Under the pieces are notes generated by a model. That model made no database searches. It worked only from the letters and a program-made list of their open reading frames with translations, and was not told the origin of the DNA. 64,000 bases of DNA, from the NCBI RefSeq assembly GCF_000092225.1, contig NC_014158.1, positions 1,364,001 through 1,428,000 on the forward strand, read 5' to 3'. Positions 24,938 through 33,836 of this stretch are shown here, piece by piece. The position numbers were made by a program, and so were the translations under genes. How positions within the stretch are numbered: the stretch's first letter is position 1; each line of letters begins with the position of its first letter. The DNA comes from Tsukamurella paurometabola DSM 20162 (GTDB taxonomy: Bacteria > Actinomycetota > Actinomycetes > Mycobacteriales > Mycobacteriaceae).

Positions 24938-25819
24938 CTATCTGGTGGCGAGCCGGGCATTGCCTGCGGCGCGGAGGACCGCGTTGATCGAGTAGTACTG
25001 GGTGAGCTGTTGCTGCACGTCACCGGTCTCGCTGTCGGTGACTGTGACCGCGTCGGTGATGATGCCGAGGGCGGCGTTGTCGGTGGTGCGGATCAGCGGT
25101 CCGCCGCTGTCGCCCTGCTTGGTCACGATGTCGGTCACCACCCAGTCGTTCATCACCTTCGTGACGGTGCCGCAGCGGTGACCGTTGACCGATCCGAGTT
25201 GGCATACCGGATCGCCGGGGCGTGCGACGCCCGTGGAACGCGGGGCGATCTGCGGTGACGAGGCGAGCAACTTCACCGTGGGGTCGGTCAACCGGAAGGT
25301 GGCCCAGTCGGGCTGGAATGGATCGGTGGGGGAGAAGTGCCCGGGACGCTTCGGATCCTCGGTGACCTTCGGCGCCACCGACTGCACGACCTCGCCGACG
25401 ATCCACTTCTTCACGCCCACAGGCTGTTCCGCGCTACCGCAGTGCCCGGCGGTCACGCCGAGTCGCTCACCGTTCGGCGCGGTCACAGCGAAGCCCATCG
25501 TGCACTGCAGGGACTCGAAGCGGCCGCCACCCAGGGAACGTTGCAGGATGTCGATGCGCTCACCGGGAGCGACCGACGTGGGCGCCGGGTTCGCGGGTGG
25601 TGGGGGCGTGGCGGGCGCCGGGGCGCCGGGTGCGGGTTTCGGAGTCGACGGTGCGCCCGGTGCCGGCTGTGCCGGTGCCGACGTGTTCGGGCTCGGCGGT
25701 GCGGGCGCGACCGGGGCGGCGAGAGCGTTCGGCGCGGCCACCAGGCCGAGCGCGGCTGTGGCCAAGAGGCACCGCGTCCATCGTCGAAGCGAACTGCTCG
25801 TGCGCGTGCCTTCGGCCAA
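24938..25819 (-). CDS. Secreted trypsin-like serine protease (S1 family)
   Basis: A 293-residue exported protein: signal peptide about 1-35 (twin-Arg-like RRW, then LLATAALGLVAAP), a Pro/Ala-rich linker 36-85, then a chymotrypsin-fold domain. The catalytic triad is His126 (TAGHC), Asp171 (PDWATF) and Ser238 (GDSGGP). Two likely disulphides are Cys106-Cys127 and Cys206-Cys216. The start is TTG at 25819, supported by GGGAGGG 7 bases upstream. The Pro-rich stretch probably spans the cell wall. The substrate is unknown. It is divergent from the PutP-like symporter. Confidence 0.88.
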   Translation of the reverse strand: MAEGTRTSSSLRRWTRCLLATAALGLVAAPNALAAPVAPAPPSPNTSAPAQPAPGAPSTPKPAPGAPAPATPPPPANPAPTSVAPGERIDILQRSLGGGRFESLQCTMGFAVTAPNGERLGVTAGHCGSAEQPVGVKKWIVGEVVQSVAPKVTEDPKRPGHFSPTDPFQPDWATFRLTDPTVKLLASSPQIAPRSTGVARPGDPVCQLGSVNGHRCGTVTKVMNDWVVTDIVTKQGDSGGPLIRTTDNAALGIITDAVTVTDSETGDVQQQLTQYYSINAVLRAAGNARLATR

Positions 25820-26007
25820 GATCCAACCCTCCCAGGGATGTCGGTCGTATGTGTCGCGCGCTGAATTCGCCGCACAAATGTGTTCGCCACCATACCATTT
25901 GCCGGAAGTCGACGCCGAACCTTATTACCTTGGCGTACTTGGTGTCAGTCCGTGTACCGCGCGTGCACTGGCTACCATGACCGTTGTCAGGACGAAGGGA
26001 GACACCC

Positions 26008-27507
26008 ATGTCGGAGCAGGTCTATCAGACGATCGCAGTGACCCTGTATTTCGTCGCGATGCTGGGGATCGGCTGGTTTGCGTACAGCCGTACCCGGGAC
26101 AATCTCGATGACTACATGCTCGCCGGTCGCGGTCTCAAACCGTGGGTAGCGGCGCTGAGTGCGGGCGCCTCGGACATGTCGGGCTGGCTGCTCATGGGCC
26201 TGCCCGGTGCCATCTACTCCAAGGGGCTGATCGAGGCCTGGATCGCCATCGGGCTCACCGTCGGGGCCTGGCTGAACTGGAAGTTCGTGGCGCCCCGCCT
26301 GCGTTCCTACACGGAGGTTGCGGGTAACTCCATCACCATTCCGAGTTTTCTCGAGCACCGGCTGCGCGATTCGTCGCGATCGCTGCGCCTGGTGTGCGGC
26401 GTGATCATCCTCGTCTTCTTCACCTTCTACGTCTCCAGCGGCATGGTTGCCGCCGGCAAATTCTTCGACAGCACCTTCGGCGTGTCGTACGTGCACGGCA
26501 TGCTGATCGTCGCCGTGGTCACGATGATCTACACCCTTTTCGGAGGCTTCCTCGGCGCCACGCTCACCGATGTGGCACAGGGCCTGCTCATGCTCGCGGC
26601 CCTCATCGCCGTTCCGATCGCCGCGCTGATCCAAGTGGGTGGGATCGGGACCACCGTCGACACCGTGACCGCGGTGAACCCGGACTTCTTCAGCCTCGTG
26701 GCCGGCGGATCGGTACTCGGCGTCATTTCAGCGGCGGCGTGGGGTCTGGGCTACTTCGGACAGCCGCACATCATCGTCCGGTTCATGGCGCTGCGGTCGC
26801 CGCAGGAGGCCACCACGGCTCGCCGGTTCGGGATCGGTTGGATGGTGGCCTCCGCGGGTGGCGCGATCGCCACCGCCGTCGTCGGACTCGCCTACTTCAC
26901 CCTGAATCCCGAACGCGCGCCGAAGGACCCGGAAACAGTGTTCCTACTGTTGTCGCAGATCTTGTTCCACCCGTTCGTCGCCGGCCTGGTGCTGGCTGCG
27001 GTGCTGGCGGCCATCATGTCCACCGTGTCCTCGCAACTGGTGGTGTGCTCCTCCGCGCTGGTCGAAGACTTGTTCAAGATCTTCGCGGAGAAGACCGGCC
27101 GCGCCGTGGGCATCACCGATAAGACCTATGTCCGGCTGGGCCGGCTCGGTGTGCTGCTGGTCGCCGTCGTCGCAGTGATGCTGGCGATCGACCCGGCGCA
27201 GAGCATCCTCGACCTGGTCGGGTTCGCCTGGTCCGGATTCGGCGCCTCGTTCGGCCCGATCGTGATTCTCGCCCTGTTCTGGCGCAAGCTCACCCATCAG
27301 GGGGCGTTGGCGGGCCTGATCACCGGTGCGGTGGTCGTCTTCCTGTGGGGCGAGTTCAAGCCCATCGATCTGTTCGAGATCGTGCCGGGCTTCCTTGCCA
27401 ACCTGGTGGTCGCCGTCGGCGTCAGTGTCGCCACCTACAGGGCCGACCAAGCCATCGACGACGAATTCGAGCGCGCGGCGCGGCTCGCCGAGAAGGCGCC
27501 GGCGTGA
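26008..27507 (+). CDS. putP: Sodium/proline symporter (PutP-like, SSS family)
   Basis: A 499-residue transporter with about 12-13 membrane helices. The SSS family pattern is clear: DNLDDYMLAGRGLKPWVAALSAGASDMSGWLL in helices 1-2, YTLFGGFLGATLTDVAQG in the middle, and the helix that begins IMSTVSSQLVVCSSAL, which carries Na+-site residues in PutP. The ATG at 26008 is preferred to an upstream TTG because GAAGGGAG lies 8 bases before it. It is followed by a strong bidirectional terminator. Proline is the most likely substrate, but other SSS substrates cannot be excluded from sequence alone. Confidence 0.88.
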   Translation: MSEQVYQTIAVTLYFVAMLGIGWFAYSRTRDNLDDYMLAGRGLKPWVAALSAGASDMSGWLLMGLPGAIYSKGLIEAWIAIGLTVGAWLNWKFVAPRLRSYTEVAGNSITIPSFLEHRLRDSSRSLRLVCGVIILVFFTFYVSSGMVAAGKFFDSTFGVSYVHGMLIVAVVTMIYTLFGGFLGATLTDVAQGLLMLAALIAVPIAALIQVGGIGTTVDTVTAVNPDFFSLVAGGSVLGVISAAAWGLGYFGQPHIIVRFMALRSPQEATTARRFGIGWMVASAGGAIATAVVGLAYFTLNPERAPKDPETVFLLLSQILFHPFVAGLVLAAVLAAIMSTVSSQLVVCSSALVEDLFKIFAEKTGRAVGITDKTYVRLGRLGVLLVAVVAVMLAIDPAQSILDLVGFAWSGFGASFGPIVILALFWRKLTHQGALAGLITGAVVVFLWGEFKPIDLFEIVPGFLANLVVAVGVSVATYRADQAIDDEFERAARLAEKAPA

Positions 27508-27509
27508 CT

Positions 27510-27540
27510 CGTACGGCCCGGGGATGCCCCGGGCCGTACG
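27510..27540. terminator. Bidirectional terminator between putP and the ABC permease
   Basis: A perfect 14-bp stem (CGTACGGCCCGGGG and its complement) with loop ATG lies between two convergent genes. Confidence 0.85.
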
Positions 27541-27549
27541 CGGAATGCC

Positions 27550-28251
27550 TCAGACCACGAGGCGACGCAGGATCGCGTAGGTTGCGCCGGCGAGGGCCGC
27601 GGCGAGAGCGACTCCCCAGAGGGCGAGTCCGACGGAGCCCTGCGTGGTGAACCAGTCTCCGACGGCAGCCCATGCGTCGAGGTGGCCTATCAGCCACAGG
27701 GCTCCGACGATCGCGACCCCGATCGTCAACCCGAGGCCGACGAGGACGAGGAGTCCGAACCGGCGGTACACCGTCGCCCCGGCGAAGCCGATCACGAACA
27801 AGAGGAACGCGGCGACGAGGAACACGAATCCGGCGACCAGCGGTCCGTGATTCCACACCCACGGAATGCGGAAGAAGAAGCCCTGCATGCCCCAGCCGTC
27901 GGTCGCGCCCTCGATCAGGCCGCCCGCCGTGTAAATGGCGGCGACGACGAAGGCGCCGAGACCGGCCGCGAGGAGCGTGCCCTGGTAGAACTCCCGGCGT
28001 GTCACGCTCATCGCCTGGGAGAAAGGGAAGGTCATGGTGAGTGCTTGAACACCCAGGACCGCGAAGTACCACAGCGGAGCCCCGGATGCTCCACCGGCAT
28101 TCATCGGCTCCGAGGCGCCGATGCTCCGGGAGACGATCGCGTAGATGGCGAGTGTGAGGACGAACGCCGCCGTCAAGATCAGCAGGGGGACCACGAGGAA
28201 CGTCGTGCGGTTCACCAACTGCATGCGGACGACGTTGACGGTGCGGTTCAT
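27550..28251 (-). CDS. ABC transporter permease of the YtrA-regulated cluster
   Basis: A 233-residue membrane protein with about six helices and no enzymatic motif. It starts MNRTVNVVRMQLVNRTTFLVVPLLIL and has the conserved cytoplasmic loop MSVTRREFYQGTLLAAGLG between helices 2 and 3, seen in small exporter permeases of this type. Its ATG overlaps the stop of the ATPase gene by four bases. With the ATPase and the GntR/YtrA regulator it forms a three-gene operon. In Firmicutes, YtrA-type systems respond to cell-wall antibiotics; here the substrate is unknown. Confidence 0.8.
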   Translation of the reverse strand: MNRTVNVVRMQLVNRTTFLVVPLLILTAAFVLTLAIYAIVSRSIGASEPMNAGGASGAPLWYFAVLGVQALTMTFPFSQAMSVTRREFYQGTLLAAGLGAFVVAAIYTAGGLIEGATDGWGMQGFFFRIPWVWNHGPLVAGFVFLVAAFLLFVIGFAGATVYRRFGLLVLVGLGLTIGVAIVGALWLIGHLDAWAAVGDWFTTQGSVGLALWGVALAAALAGATYAILRRLVV

Positions 28252-29162
28252 CGCAGGGCCTCCCTCGGTGCGCTCGATCGGCCTGATCGGGAATCGGAAT
28301 GGTGCGTGAGCCGGACGATCAACTGCTGCAGCGAGACCGGACCGACCTCGAGTCCGGCGTCGGTCAGCTCGCGGTGCTCGGCCTCGGTCAACGTGCCGAG
28401 CACGGTGGCCGAGACGACCCGGCCCAGGCGCTCGCGGTGCAACTCCTCACGGCCGGCGGCGAACGCATCCACCGCCTGCTCCGCGCCCACCACAGTGAAG
28501 GCGCGATCACGGATCGCATCGGTCTCCTCGTCGAGCAGCAGCTCGCCGTCGTCGACCACGAGGACGCGCTCGATCAGATTCGACACCTCGTCGATCAAAT
28601 GGCTCGACAACACCACGGTGCGCGGGTTCTCGGCGTAGTCGGCGAGGAGGCGATCGTAGAAGATCTGCCGGGCGACCGCATCCAGCCCGAGGTAGGGCTC
28701 GTCGAAGAAGGTCACCTCGGCGCGGGAGGCGAGGCCGATGACTACGCCGACCGCTGAGGTCTGTCCGCGCGAGAGCTTCTTGATCTGTGTCTTCATCGGT
28801 ATCCGGAAGTCGCTGACCAGGTCGTCTGCGAATGCCTGATCCCAGTGCGGGAAGAACAGGGCCGCCGTCGCGAATGCGTGTGTGGGCGTGGCATTGTCGG
28901 GGTATGTCTGGCCTTCGCGAACGAAGCACATCCGGGAGAGAACCCGTGGATTCTCGTAGGGTTCTTCGCCGAACACGCGAACGTCGCCAGCCGAGGCGAA
29001 GTTCTGGGCGGTGACGATCGACATGATCGTTGTCTTGCCTGCACCGTTGCGGCCGAGCAGGCCGTAGATGGTGTTCTCCTCGATGTCGAAATCGACGCCG
29101 CGGAGCACGGTCTCGGCTCCGTAGCGCTTGGTGAGGCCACGGGCGCTGATCACTGATGTCAT
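28248..29162 (-). CDS. ABC transporter ATP-binding protein
   Basis: A 304-residue cytoplasmic ATPase: Walker A GRNGAGKTT near residue 40, signature LSRGQ near 135, Walker B VTFFDEPYLGLD near 155, and a switch histidine in VLSSHLIDE. The C-terminal 90 residues are the extra regulatory region common in exporter ATPases. It overlaps its neighbours by four bases on each side (regulator upstream, permease downstream) and so belongs to one operon. Confidence 0.9.
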   Translation of the reverse strand: MTSVISARGLTKRYGAETVLRGVDFDIEENTIYGLLGRNGAGKTTIMSIVTAQNFASAGDVRVFGEEPYENPRVLSRMCFVREGQTYPDNATPTHAFATAALFFPHWDQAFADDLVSDFRIPMKTQIKKLSRGQTSAVGVVIGLASRAEVTFFDEPYLGLDAVARQIFYDRLLADYAENPRTVVLSSHLIDEVSNLIERVLVVDDGELLLDEETDAIRDRAFTVVGAEQAVDAFAAGREELHRERLGRVVSATVLGTLTEAEHRELTDAGLEVGPVSLQQLIVRLTHHSDSRSGRSSAPREALR

Positions 29163-29554
29163 CGTGCGACTCCTTCCTGGGTGGCGGGGTGTTCGGCACG
29201 CTCTGAGCGCGCACGGATCAGGTCGATGACGCCGTTCACCGATAAGCCCAGCTTGAGTGCCTCGGCGAGCAGGGGCTCGACGAACGCGTCGGCGAACGCC
29301 GACTCTCGTTCGGCAAGAACGCGATCGCGGGCGCCGGGCGTGACGAACATGCCGATGCCCCGCCGCTTCGTGAGGATCCCCTTGTCGACGAGTAGCGCGA
29401 TCCCCTTAGCCGCCGTTGCCGGGTTGATCCGGTAGAACGCCGCCAGTTCGTTGGTCGAGGGCGCCTGATCGTCCTCGGCGAGCGTGCCGTCGATGATCGA
29501 GTCCTCGACGTGTTCGGCGATCTGCTGGAAGATCGCGCGGCCTTCGACGATCAT
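29159..29554 (-). CDS. GntR family regulator, YtrA subfamily
   Basis: A 131-residue regulator: a GntR winged helix (residues 8-75, with EDQAPSTNELAAFYRINPATAAKGIALLVDKGIL and the GIGMFV wing) plus a short C-terminal dimerisation helix, the size typical of YtrA rather than FadR or HutC types. YtrA proteins repress their own ABC operon, which is exactly the context here. ATG 29554 is chosen because GCGAGGG precedes it at good distance; a GTG two codons upstream is possible. The leader contains TAACTAACC-type repeats near 29583-29596 that could be the operator (inference). Confidence 0.87.
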   Translation of the reverse strand: MIVEGRAIFQQIAEHVEDSIIDGTLAEDDQAPSTNELAAFYRINPATAAKGIALLVDKGILTKRRGIGMFVTPGARDRVLAERESAFADAFVEPLLAEALKLGLSVNGVIDLIRARSERAEHPATQEGVAR

Positions 29555-29709
29555 CGACACCCTCGCTTCGGTGGTTGCCTACCTGACTAACTAACCATGA
29601 CACCAACTCGCCGGGGATGCAACTCCGACGCCGGAAAATCAAGTGAGATGGACTCCGAGGTGATGCCAAATTCTGAAGACGTCCAAATTTGTGAAAACAA
29701 ATGCGCTGT

Positions 29710-29715
29710 TACTCT
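29710..29715 (+). promoter_or_regulatory. Predicted -10 box of the 29722 gene (leaderless)
   Basis: TACTCT lies 6 bases before the GTG at 29722. Confidence 0.5.
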
Positions 29716-29721
29716 TCGAGA

Positions 29722-29919
29722 GTGACCGATCTGCAAGCGTTGGCGTTGGCTAAGTCGATCCGGTTCGCTGCCGGGTGGTTGACGGCGGGGATGATTCTGC
29801 TGGGCTTGATGATCTGGCAGCCCTGGGCCTCGCCGAAGGTCGAAGATGTGCCGTACGGGTCGAGCGACAGTTACAGCCGTTGTGTTGTCTACAAGAACTC
29901 GGTCGACTGCCCTCGGTGA
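29722..29919 (+). CDS. Small single-span protein, unknown function
   Basis: A 65-residue protein with one membrane helix (about residues 17-37: FAAGWLTAGMILLGLMIW) and an extracellular tail with two cysteines (SYSRCVVYKNSVDC) that could form a disulphide. An ATG seven codons upstream exists, but TACTCT 6 bases before the GTG points to a leaderless start at the GTG. It is followed by a strong terminator shared with the convergent tRNA-His. I do not recognise a family. Confidence 0.55.
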   Translation: MTDLQALALAKSIRFAAGWLTAGMILLGLMIWQPWASPKVEDVPYGSSDSYSRCVVYKNSVDCPR

Positions 29920-29945
29920 CCGGCGTCGCGCAGTGCGGAAACGAA

Positions 29946-29985
29946 GACCCCGGTCTCTCAGTGCACTGACTGAGAGACCGGGGTC
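29946..29985. terminator. Bidirectional terminator (small protein / tRNA-His)
   Basis: A perfect 17-bp stem beginning GACCCCGGTCTCTCAGT, with a 6-base loop; the minus-strand side is followed by TTCGTTTCC. Confidence 0.9.
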
Positions 29986-29995
29986 TCGACGTTGG

Positions 29996-30068
29996 GGTGG
30001 ATGACGGGACTCGAACCCGCGACAGCCAGAATCACAATCTGGTGCTCTACCAACTGAACTACACCCAC
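29996..30068 (-). tRNA. tRNA-His (anticodon GTG)
   Basis: Minus-strand cloverleaf: acceptor GTGGGTG against CATCCAC, discriminator C, anticodon loop ATTGTGATT giving GTG, T arm GGTTCGAGTCC. The base at 30069 encodes the extra G(-1) that is characteristic of histidine tRNAs. Confidence 0.95.
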
Positions 30069-30158
30069 CAGGTGCCTGGGATCGCCAGGCTCGGAGTACT
30101 TTACCCGACGTACGCCAGGTAAAGCCAATCGATACCGCCGGCCTCGTGACCTGCGGCG

Positions 30159-30755
30159 TCAGGCCGGCCCGAGCTCCTCGACCTTCGCGGAGATCTCCTC
30201 CGATGATGGTCCTGGTGCGGGTACGAAGGCTGTGCTCCGGTAGTACTTCAGCTCCCGGATGGACTCGCGGATGTCGGCCAGCGCACGGTGTGCCAGACCC
30301 TTGTCGGGCTGGCCGAAGTAGATCCGCGGGTACCAGCGGCGGCACAGTTCCTTGATCGAGCTGACATCGACCATCCGGTAGTGCAGGAAGCCGTCCAGTT
30401 CCGGCATCTCCTGAGCAATGAACCGACGATCCGTCGCGATCGAATTTCCCGCCAGCGGCACCGTGCCGGGCTCGATATGCTCGCGCAGGTATGCCAGCAC
30501 CGCCTCTTCGGCCTCACGGACGGTCACCGTGGACCTGCGTACCTCGTCGGTGAGACCTGATTTGGCATGCATATCCTGCACCACGGGCGGCATGGCGTCG
30601 AGCGCCGCATCGTCGACGTGGATCACCAGATCCACGCCTTCGCCCAGGATGTTCAGGTCGCCATCGGTCACCAGGGCGGCGATTTCGATCAGCCGGTCGG
30701 AGGTCAGATCCAGGCCGGTCATCTCACAATCGACCCACACGAGTTTGTCGTCCAC
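30159..30755 (-). CDS. orn: Oligoribonuclease
   Basis: A 198-residue DEDDh exonuclease that degrades 2-5 base RNA oligonucleotides, including the pGpG product of c-di-GMP breakdown. All acidic residues are visible: Asp and Glu in [11 protein letters not shown], Asp in [10 protein letters not shown], and the His...Asp pair in [13 protein letters not shown]. The start is GTG 30755 rather than the ATG at 30788, because TACGCT stands 7 bases before the GTG and neither site has a Shine-Dalgarno. It is divergent from the HerA-like gene with 34 bases between starts. Confidence 0.93.
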   Translation of the reverse strand: MDDKLVWVDCEMTGLDLTSDRLIEIAALVTDGDLNILGEGVDLVIHVDDAALDAMPPVVQDMHAKSGLTDEVRRSTVTVREAEEAVLAYLREHIEPGTVPLAGNSIATDRRFIAQEMPELDGFLHYRMVDVSSIKELCRRWYPRIYFGQPDKGLAHRALADIRESIRELKYYRSTAFVPAPGPSSEEISAKVEELGPA

Positions 30756-30762
30756 GCGGTTC

Positions 30763-30782
30763 AGCGTATCCAAGGCTAGGGT
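30763..30782. promoter_or_regulatory. Facing leaderless promoters of orn and the HerA-like gene
   Basis: Minus strand: TACGCT at 30768-30763, 7 bases before the orn GTG. Plus strand: TAGGGT at 30777-30782, 7 bases before the GTG at 30790. The two -10 boxes are 8 bases apart. Confidence 0.6.
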
Positions 30783-30789
30783 TTGCATC

Positions 30790-32337
30790 GTGACTGACAA
30801 TGCGAACTCCCCGGCGCAGACCATTGCCGCGGGCTACGAATTCTCGGGACCCGAGCTTGAGCTGGGCACCGTCCTGGTGGACGGCACCGTCGACCCGTCG
30901 GCGAAGGTGCGCATCCCGCTGGCCATGATGAACCGCCACGGCCTCGTCGCCGGCGCGACGGGCACCGGCAAGACGAAGACGCTCCAGCTCATCGTCGAGC
31001 AGCTATCGGCCAACGGCGTGCCCGTCGTTCTCGCCGACATCAAGGGCGACCTCGCCGGTCTGTCGAAGCCCGGTGAGGCGAGCGATCGGACCGCGGCGCG
31101 TGCCACGGACACCGGAGACGACTGGAAGCCCTCCGCCGTGCCGACCGAGTTCGTCTCCCTCGGCACGAACGGTGTCGGCGTGCCGATCCGAGCAACCATC
31201 TCTTCGTTCGGCCCGATCCTGTTATCGAAGGTCTTGGGGCTCAACGCCACTCAGGAGTCGACCCTCGGGCTGATCTTCCACTGGGCCGACCAGAACCAGC
31301 TCGAACTGCTCGACCTCAAGGATCTGCGCTCGGTGATCGCGTACCTCACCTCCGCGGAGGGCAAGGCCGATCTGGAGGGTATCGGCGGCGTCAGTAAGCA
31401 GACCGCCGGCGTGATCCTGCGCGCCCTGGTGAATCTGGAGGCCGAGGGCGGCGACACCTTCTTCGGCGAGCCCGAGATCGACATGGGCGACCTGCTGCGC
31501 ACCGCGGGTGGTCAGGGTGTGGTCACCCTGTTCGAGCTCGGCGACCAGGCCGCGCGGCCCACACTGTTCTCCACCTTCCTCATGTGGGTCCTCGCCGACC
31601 TGTTCCAGTACCTGCCGGAGGCGGGCGACCTCGACAAGCCCAAGCTCGTCTTTATCTTCGACGAGGCGCACCTGCTGTTCGCCGACGCCAGCAAGGCGTT
31701 CAAGGACCAGGTCGAACAGACCGTCAAGTTGATCCGCTCGAAGGGCGTGGGCGTGTTCTTCTGCTCGCAGTTGCCCACCGACATCCCGAACCCGGTGCTC
31801 AGCCAGCTCGGTGCGCGCATCCAGCACGCGCTGCGTGCCTTCACTCCGGAGGATCAGGCCGCGCTGAGTAAGACGGTCAAGACCTATCCGACCTCGCCGG
31901 CCTACAAGCTCGATGAGGCCCTCACCAGCCTCGGGATCGGCGAGGCGATCGTCACCGTGCTCTCGGACAAGGGCGCCCCGACGCCCGTCGCGTGGACCCG
32001 CCTACGGGCCCCGCGCTCGCTGATGTCCGCGATCGGCGACGATGCGATCCGCTCGGCCGCGCAGGCCTCGCCGCTGTGGGGCAAGTACGCGCAGACCGTC
32101 GACAACCTCTCGGCCTTCGAGAAGCTGTCGGCCAACGCCCAGCAGGCGCAGCAGGAGAACGCGCCCGCCGAGCAAGCGCCCCCGCCCCCGCCCGCGCCGA
32201 AGAAGCAGGAGGAAGAGTCCGGCTGGGTCTCGGACGTGATGAGCAACCCGGCCGTGAAGTCCTTCCTCCGGTCCGCGGCCTCCAGCGCCGGCCGTGAGCT
32301 CTCCCGCAGCATCTTCGGCACCAAACGTCGCCGCTGA
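30790..32337 (+). CDS. HerA-like / DUF853 ATPase
   Basis: A 515-residue P-loop ATPase. Walker A is [10 protein letters not shown] near residue 55-65, Walker B is [11 protein letters not shown] near 290, and the [44 protein letters not shown] region matches DUF853 proteins of the HerA-FtsK superfamily, hexameric DNA translocases or helicase-like enzymes. The C-terminal 90 residues are low-complexity ([21 protein letters not shown]), followed by a basic tail. The start is a GTG placed 7 bases after TAGGGT. In proteobacteria the family (YjgR) is often annotated as a putative DNA repair helicase; its role here is unproven. Confidence 0.88.
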   Translation: MTDNANSPAQTIAAGYEFSGPELELGTVLVDGTVDPSAKVRIPLAMMNRHGLVAGATGTGKTKTLQLIVEQLSANGVPVVLADIKGDLAGLSKPGEASDRTAARATDTGDDWKPSAVPTEFVSLGTNGVGVPIRATISSFGPILLSKVLGLNATQESTLGLIFHWADQNQLELLDLKDLRSVIAYLTSAEGKADLEGIGGVSKQTAGVILRALVNLEAEGGDTFFGEPEIDMGDLLRTAGGQGVVTLFELGDQAARPTLFSTFLMWVLADLFQYLPEAGDLDKPKLVFIFDEAHLLFADASKAFKDQVEQTVKLIRSKGVGVFFCSQLPTDIPNPVLSQLGARIQHALRAFTPEDQAALSKTVKTYPTSPAYKLDEALTSLGIGEAIVTVLSDKGAPTPVAWTRLRAPRSLMSAIGDDAIRSAAQASPLWGKYAQTVDNLSAFEKLSANAQQAQQENAPAEQAPPPPPAPKKQEEESGWVSDVMSNPAVKSFLRSAASSAGRELSRSIFGTKRRR

Positions 32338-32352
32338 TCGACCGCGCAGAGA

Positions 32353-32400
32353 ACTTCGGGCCGTTGGGGTGCCATGGAAGGCATCCCAACGGCCCGAAGT
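32353..32400. terminator. Bidirectional terminator (HerA-like / SDR)
   Basis: A 21-bp stem beginning ACTTCGGGCCGTTGGG, with one wobble pair and a 6-base loop, lies between convergent genes. Confidence 0.9.
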
Positions 32401-32411
32401 CCGTTCCGCGT

Positions 32412-33218
32412 CTAGTTGCCTGCGAGCTTCTTGTACATCTCGCCGACGATGGGGGCCATGATGCCGCGCGGGGTGTAGTTGCCGGCCAGCGACATGCCCT
32501 TGGACAGTAGCCCGGGTACTACGCGCATCTTGTTCTTCTCCAGCGCATCGAGGGTGATGCGGGCGGTGTATTCGGTGTTGACCCAGAGGAATTCGGGGAC
32601 GACCTTCTCCACGGTGGAGCGGTCTTCGGGGTCGGGGAGTTCGGTGCGCACGGGTCCCGGAGCGAGCAGCGTGACGTGCACGCCGGTGTTCTTGAGTTCG
32701 CCGCGCAGCGATTCGGAGAAGGTGTTCGCGAAGGCTTTGGACGCCGCATAGGTGGCGTTGTTCGGGATCGGCATGTTGCCCGCCGCCGAACCGGTGATCA
32801 TGATGCCGCCGTTGCCGCGCTCGACCATCTGCGGCAGCACCGCGAGAGTCAGATCGTGCACGGCGTTGGCGTTGAGCTCCAGCTGCGCGCGCTCGTAGTC
32901 GAAGTCGAGGTCGATGACGCGGCCGAAGGTCGCGGTTCCGGCATTGTTGCAGAGGATCGAGATCTCCCGGCCCGCGAGCTCGGTGCACAGCTCGTCGCGG
33001 GCGACGTGATCGGACAGGTCGACACCGCGGACCTCGGCCTCCACGCCGAACTCGGCGCGCAGCTTCGCCGCCAGCTCTTCCATCGGGCCGGTGCTGCGGG
33101 CCACGAGGATCACGGAGTGGCCGCGGCGGGCGAGCTCGGTCGCGAGGGCCACGCCGATGCCGGAGGAGCCCCCGGTCACAACGGCGCGTGCAGAGGAATT
33201 GGGTGCGGGTACAGGCAT
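32412..33218 (-). CDS. Short-chain dehydrogenase/reductase
   Basis: A 268-residue classical SDR. It has the cofactor motif TGGSSGIG near residue 15, NNAG near 90, catalytic Ser in ITGSAAG, and Tyr and Lys in YAASK. Arg after the glycine motif (ARST) suggests NADP(H). The C-terminal part resembles the membrane-associated SDR7-like enzymes of mycobacteria acting on lipid or steroid-like substrates; the substrate is unknown. ATG 33218 is supported by TAGCAT 7 bases upstream. Confidence 0.88.
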   Translation of the reverse strand: MPVPAPNSSARAVVTGGSSGIGVALATELARRGHSVILVARSTGPMEELAAKLRAEFGVEAEVRGVDLSDHVARDELCTELAGREISILCNNAGTATFGRVIDLDFDYERAQLELNANAVHDLTLAVLPQMVERGNGGIMITGSAAGNMPIPNNATYAASKAFANTFSESLRGELKNTGVHVTLLAPGPVRTELPDPEDRSTVEKVVPEFLWVNTEYTARITLDALEKNKMRVVPGLLSKGMSLAGNYTPRGIMAPIVGEMYKKLAGN

Positions 33219-33225
33219 GGAGCAG

Positions 33226-33231
33226 ATGCTA
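33226..33231 (-). promoter_or_regulatory. Predicted -10 box of the SDR gene (leaderless)
   Basis: TAGCAT on the minus strand, 7 bases before the ATG. Confidence 0.5.
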
Positions 33232-33356
33232 TCTGAGGTCCGCGCGGAGGCGGGATCGTGGAGATCGGGCATCACGGTACTGCTCGTTCCCGATGATTGC
33301 GATCATGCTGGACCTGCGATGATGTCGCTTCGAGTGGCACTCCGCGGGCACCTCAT

Positions 33357-33375
33357 TTAGGTTAGCCTCACCACT
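33357..33375. promoter_or_regulatory. Putative iron box (IdeR/DtxR operator)
   Basis: The 19-base stretch starting TTAGGTTAGCCTCACC agrees with the IdeR/DtxR consensus at 15 of 19 positions; the left half is perfect. It ends 23 bases before the start codon of the DoxX-family gene, where it could overlap the promoter. Confidence 0.6.
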
Positions 33376-33398
33376 TCGGCTCAAGCAAAGGTGACGAC

Positions 33399-33836
33399 AT
33401 GAATCGCTGGGCGCTCTACTATCTCTCCGCTCTCCGCATCGTGATCGGCGTGCTGTTCGCACTCCATGGCGCCGCCACGTACTGGGGCTTCCTCGACGGT
33501 CCGCAGTCGAGCCCCGGCGTGTTCGCCTGGCCCTCCTGGTGGGGCGCCCTGATCCAATTGGTGGGCGGTCTCCTCATCGCGTTCGGCGCGGCTACGCGGC
33601 CCGCTGCGATCATCACCTCCGGGTCCATGGCATTCGCGTACTTCGCGTACCACGCGGGCGATGGCCTCTCGCCGCTGGCGAACAACGGTGAGCTGTCGGT
33701 GCTGTACTGCTGGATACTGCTGCTCTTCGCCTTCACCGGACCGGGACCGATCAGCCTCGACGCACTGATCGGACGGGGCCGCAACGACGGTCAAGCCCCC
33801 GCGACGGAGAAGGATGCGGCAGAGTCTGCGGTATGA
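33399..33836 (+). CDS. DoxX family membrane protein
   Basis: A 145-residue protein with four membrane helices (about 8-26, 45-66, 70-88 and 100-118) and the DoxX pattern ALRIVIGVLFALHGAATYWGF. DoxX proteins in mycobacteria work with SodA and SseA in a membrane oxidoreductase complex for radical detoxification; the exact role of this paralogue is unknown. AAAGG precedes the ATG. Its stop overlaps the start of the PPOX gene, and a putative iron box lies upstream, so the pair may be induced by iron limitation (inference). Confidence 0.85.
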   Translation: MNRWALYYLSALRIVIGVLFALHGAATYWGFLDGPQSSPGVFAWPSWWGALIQLVGGLLIAFGAATRPAAIITSGSMAFAYFAYHAGDGLSPLANNGELSVLYCWILLLFAFTGPGPISLDALIGRGRNDGQAPATEKDAAESAV

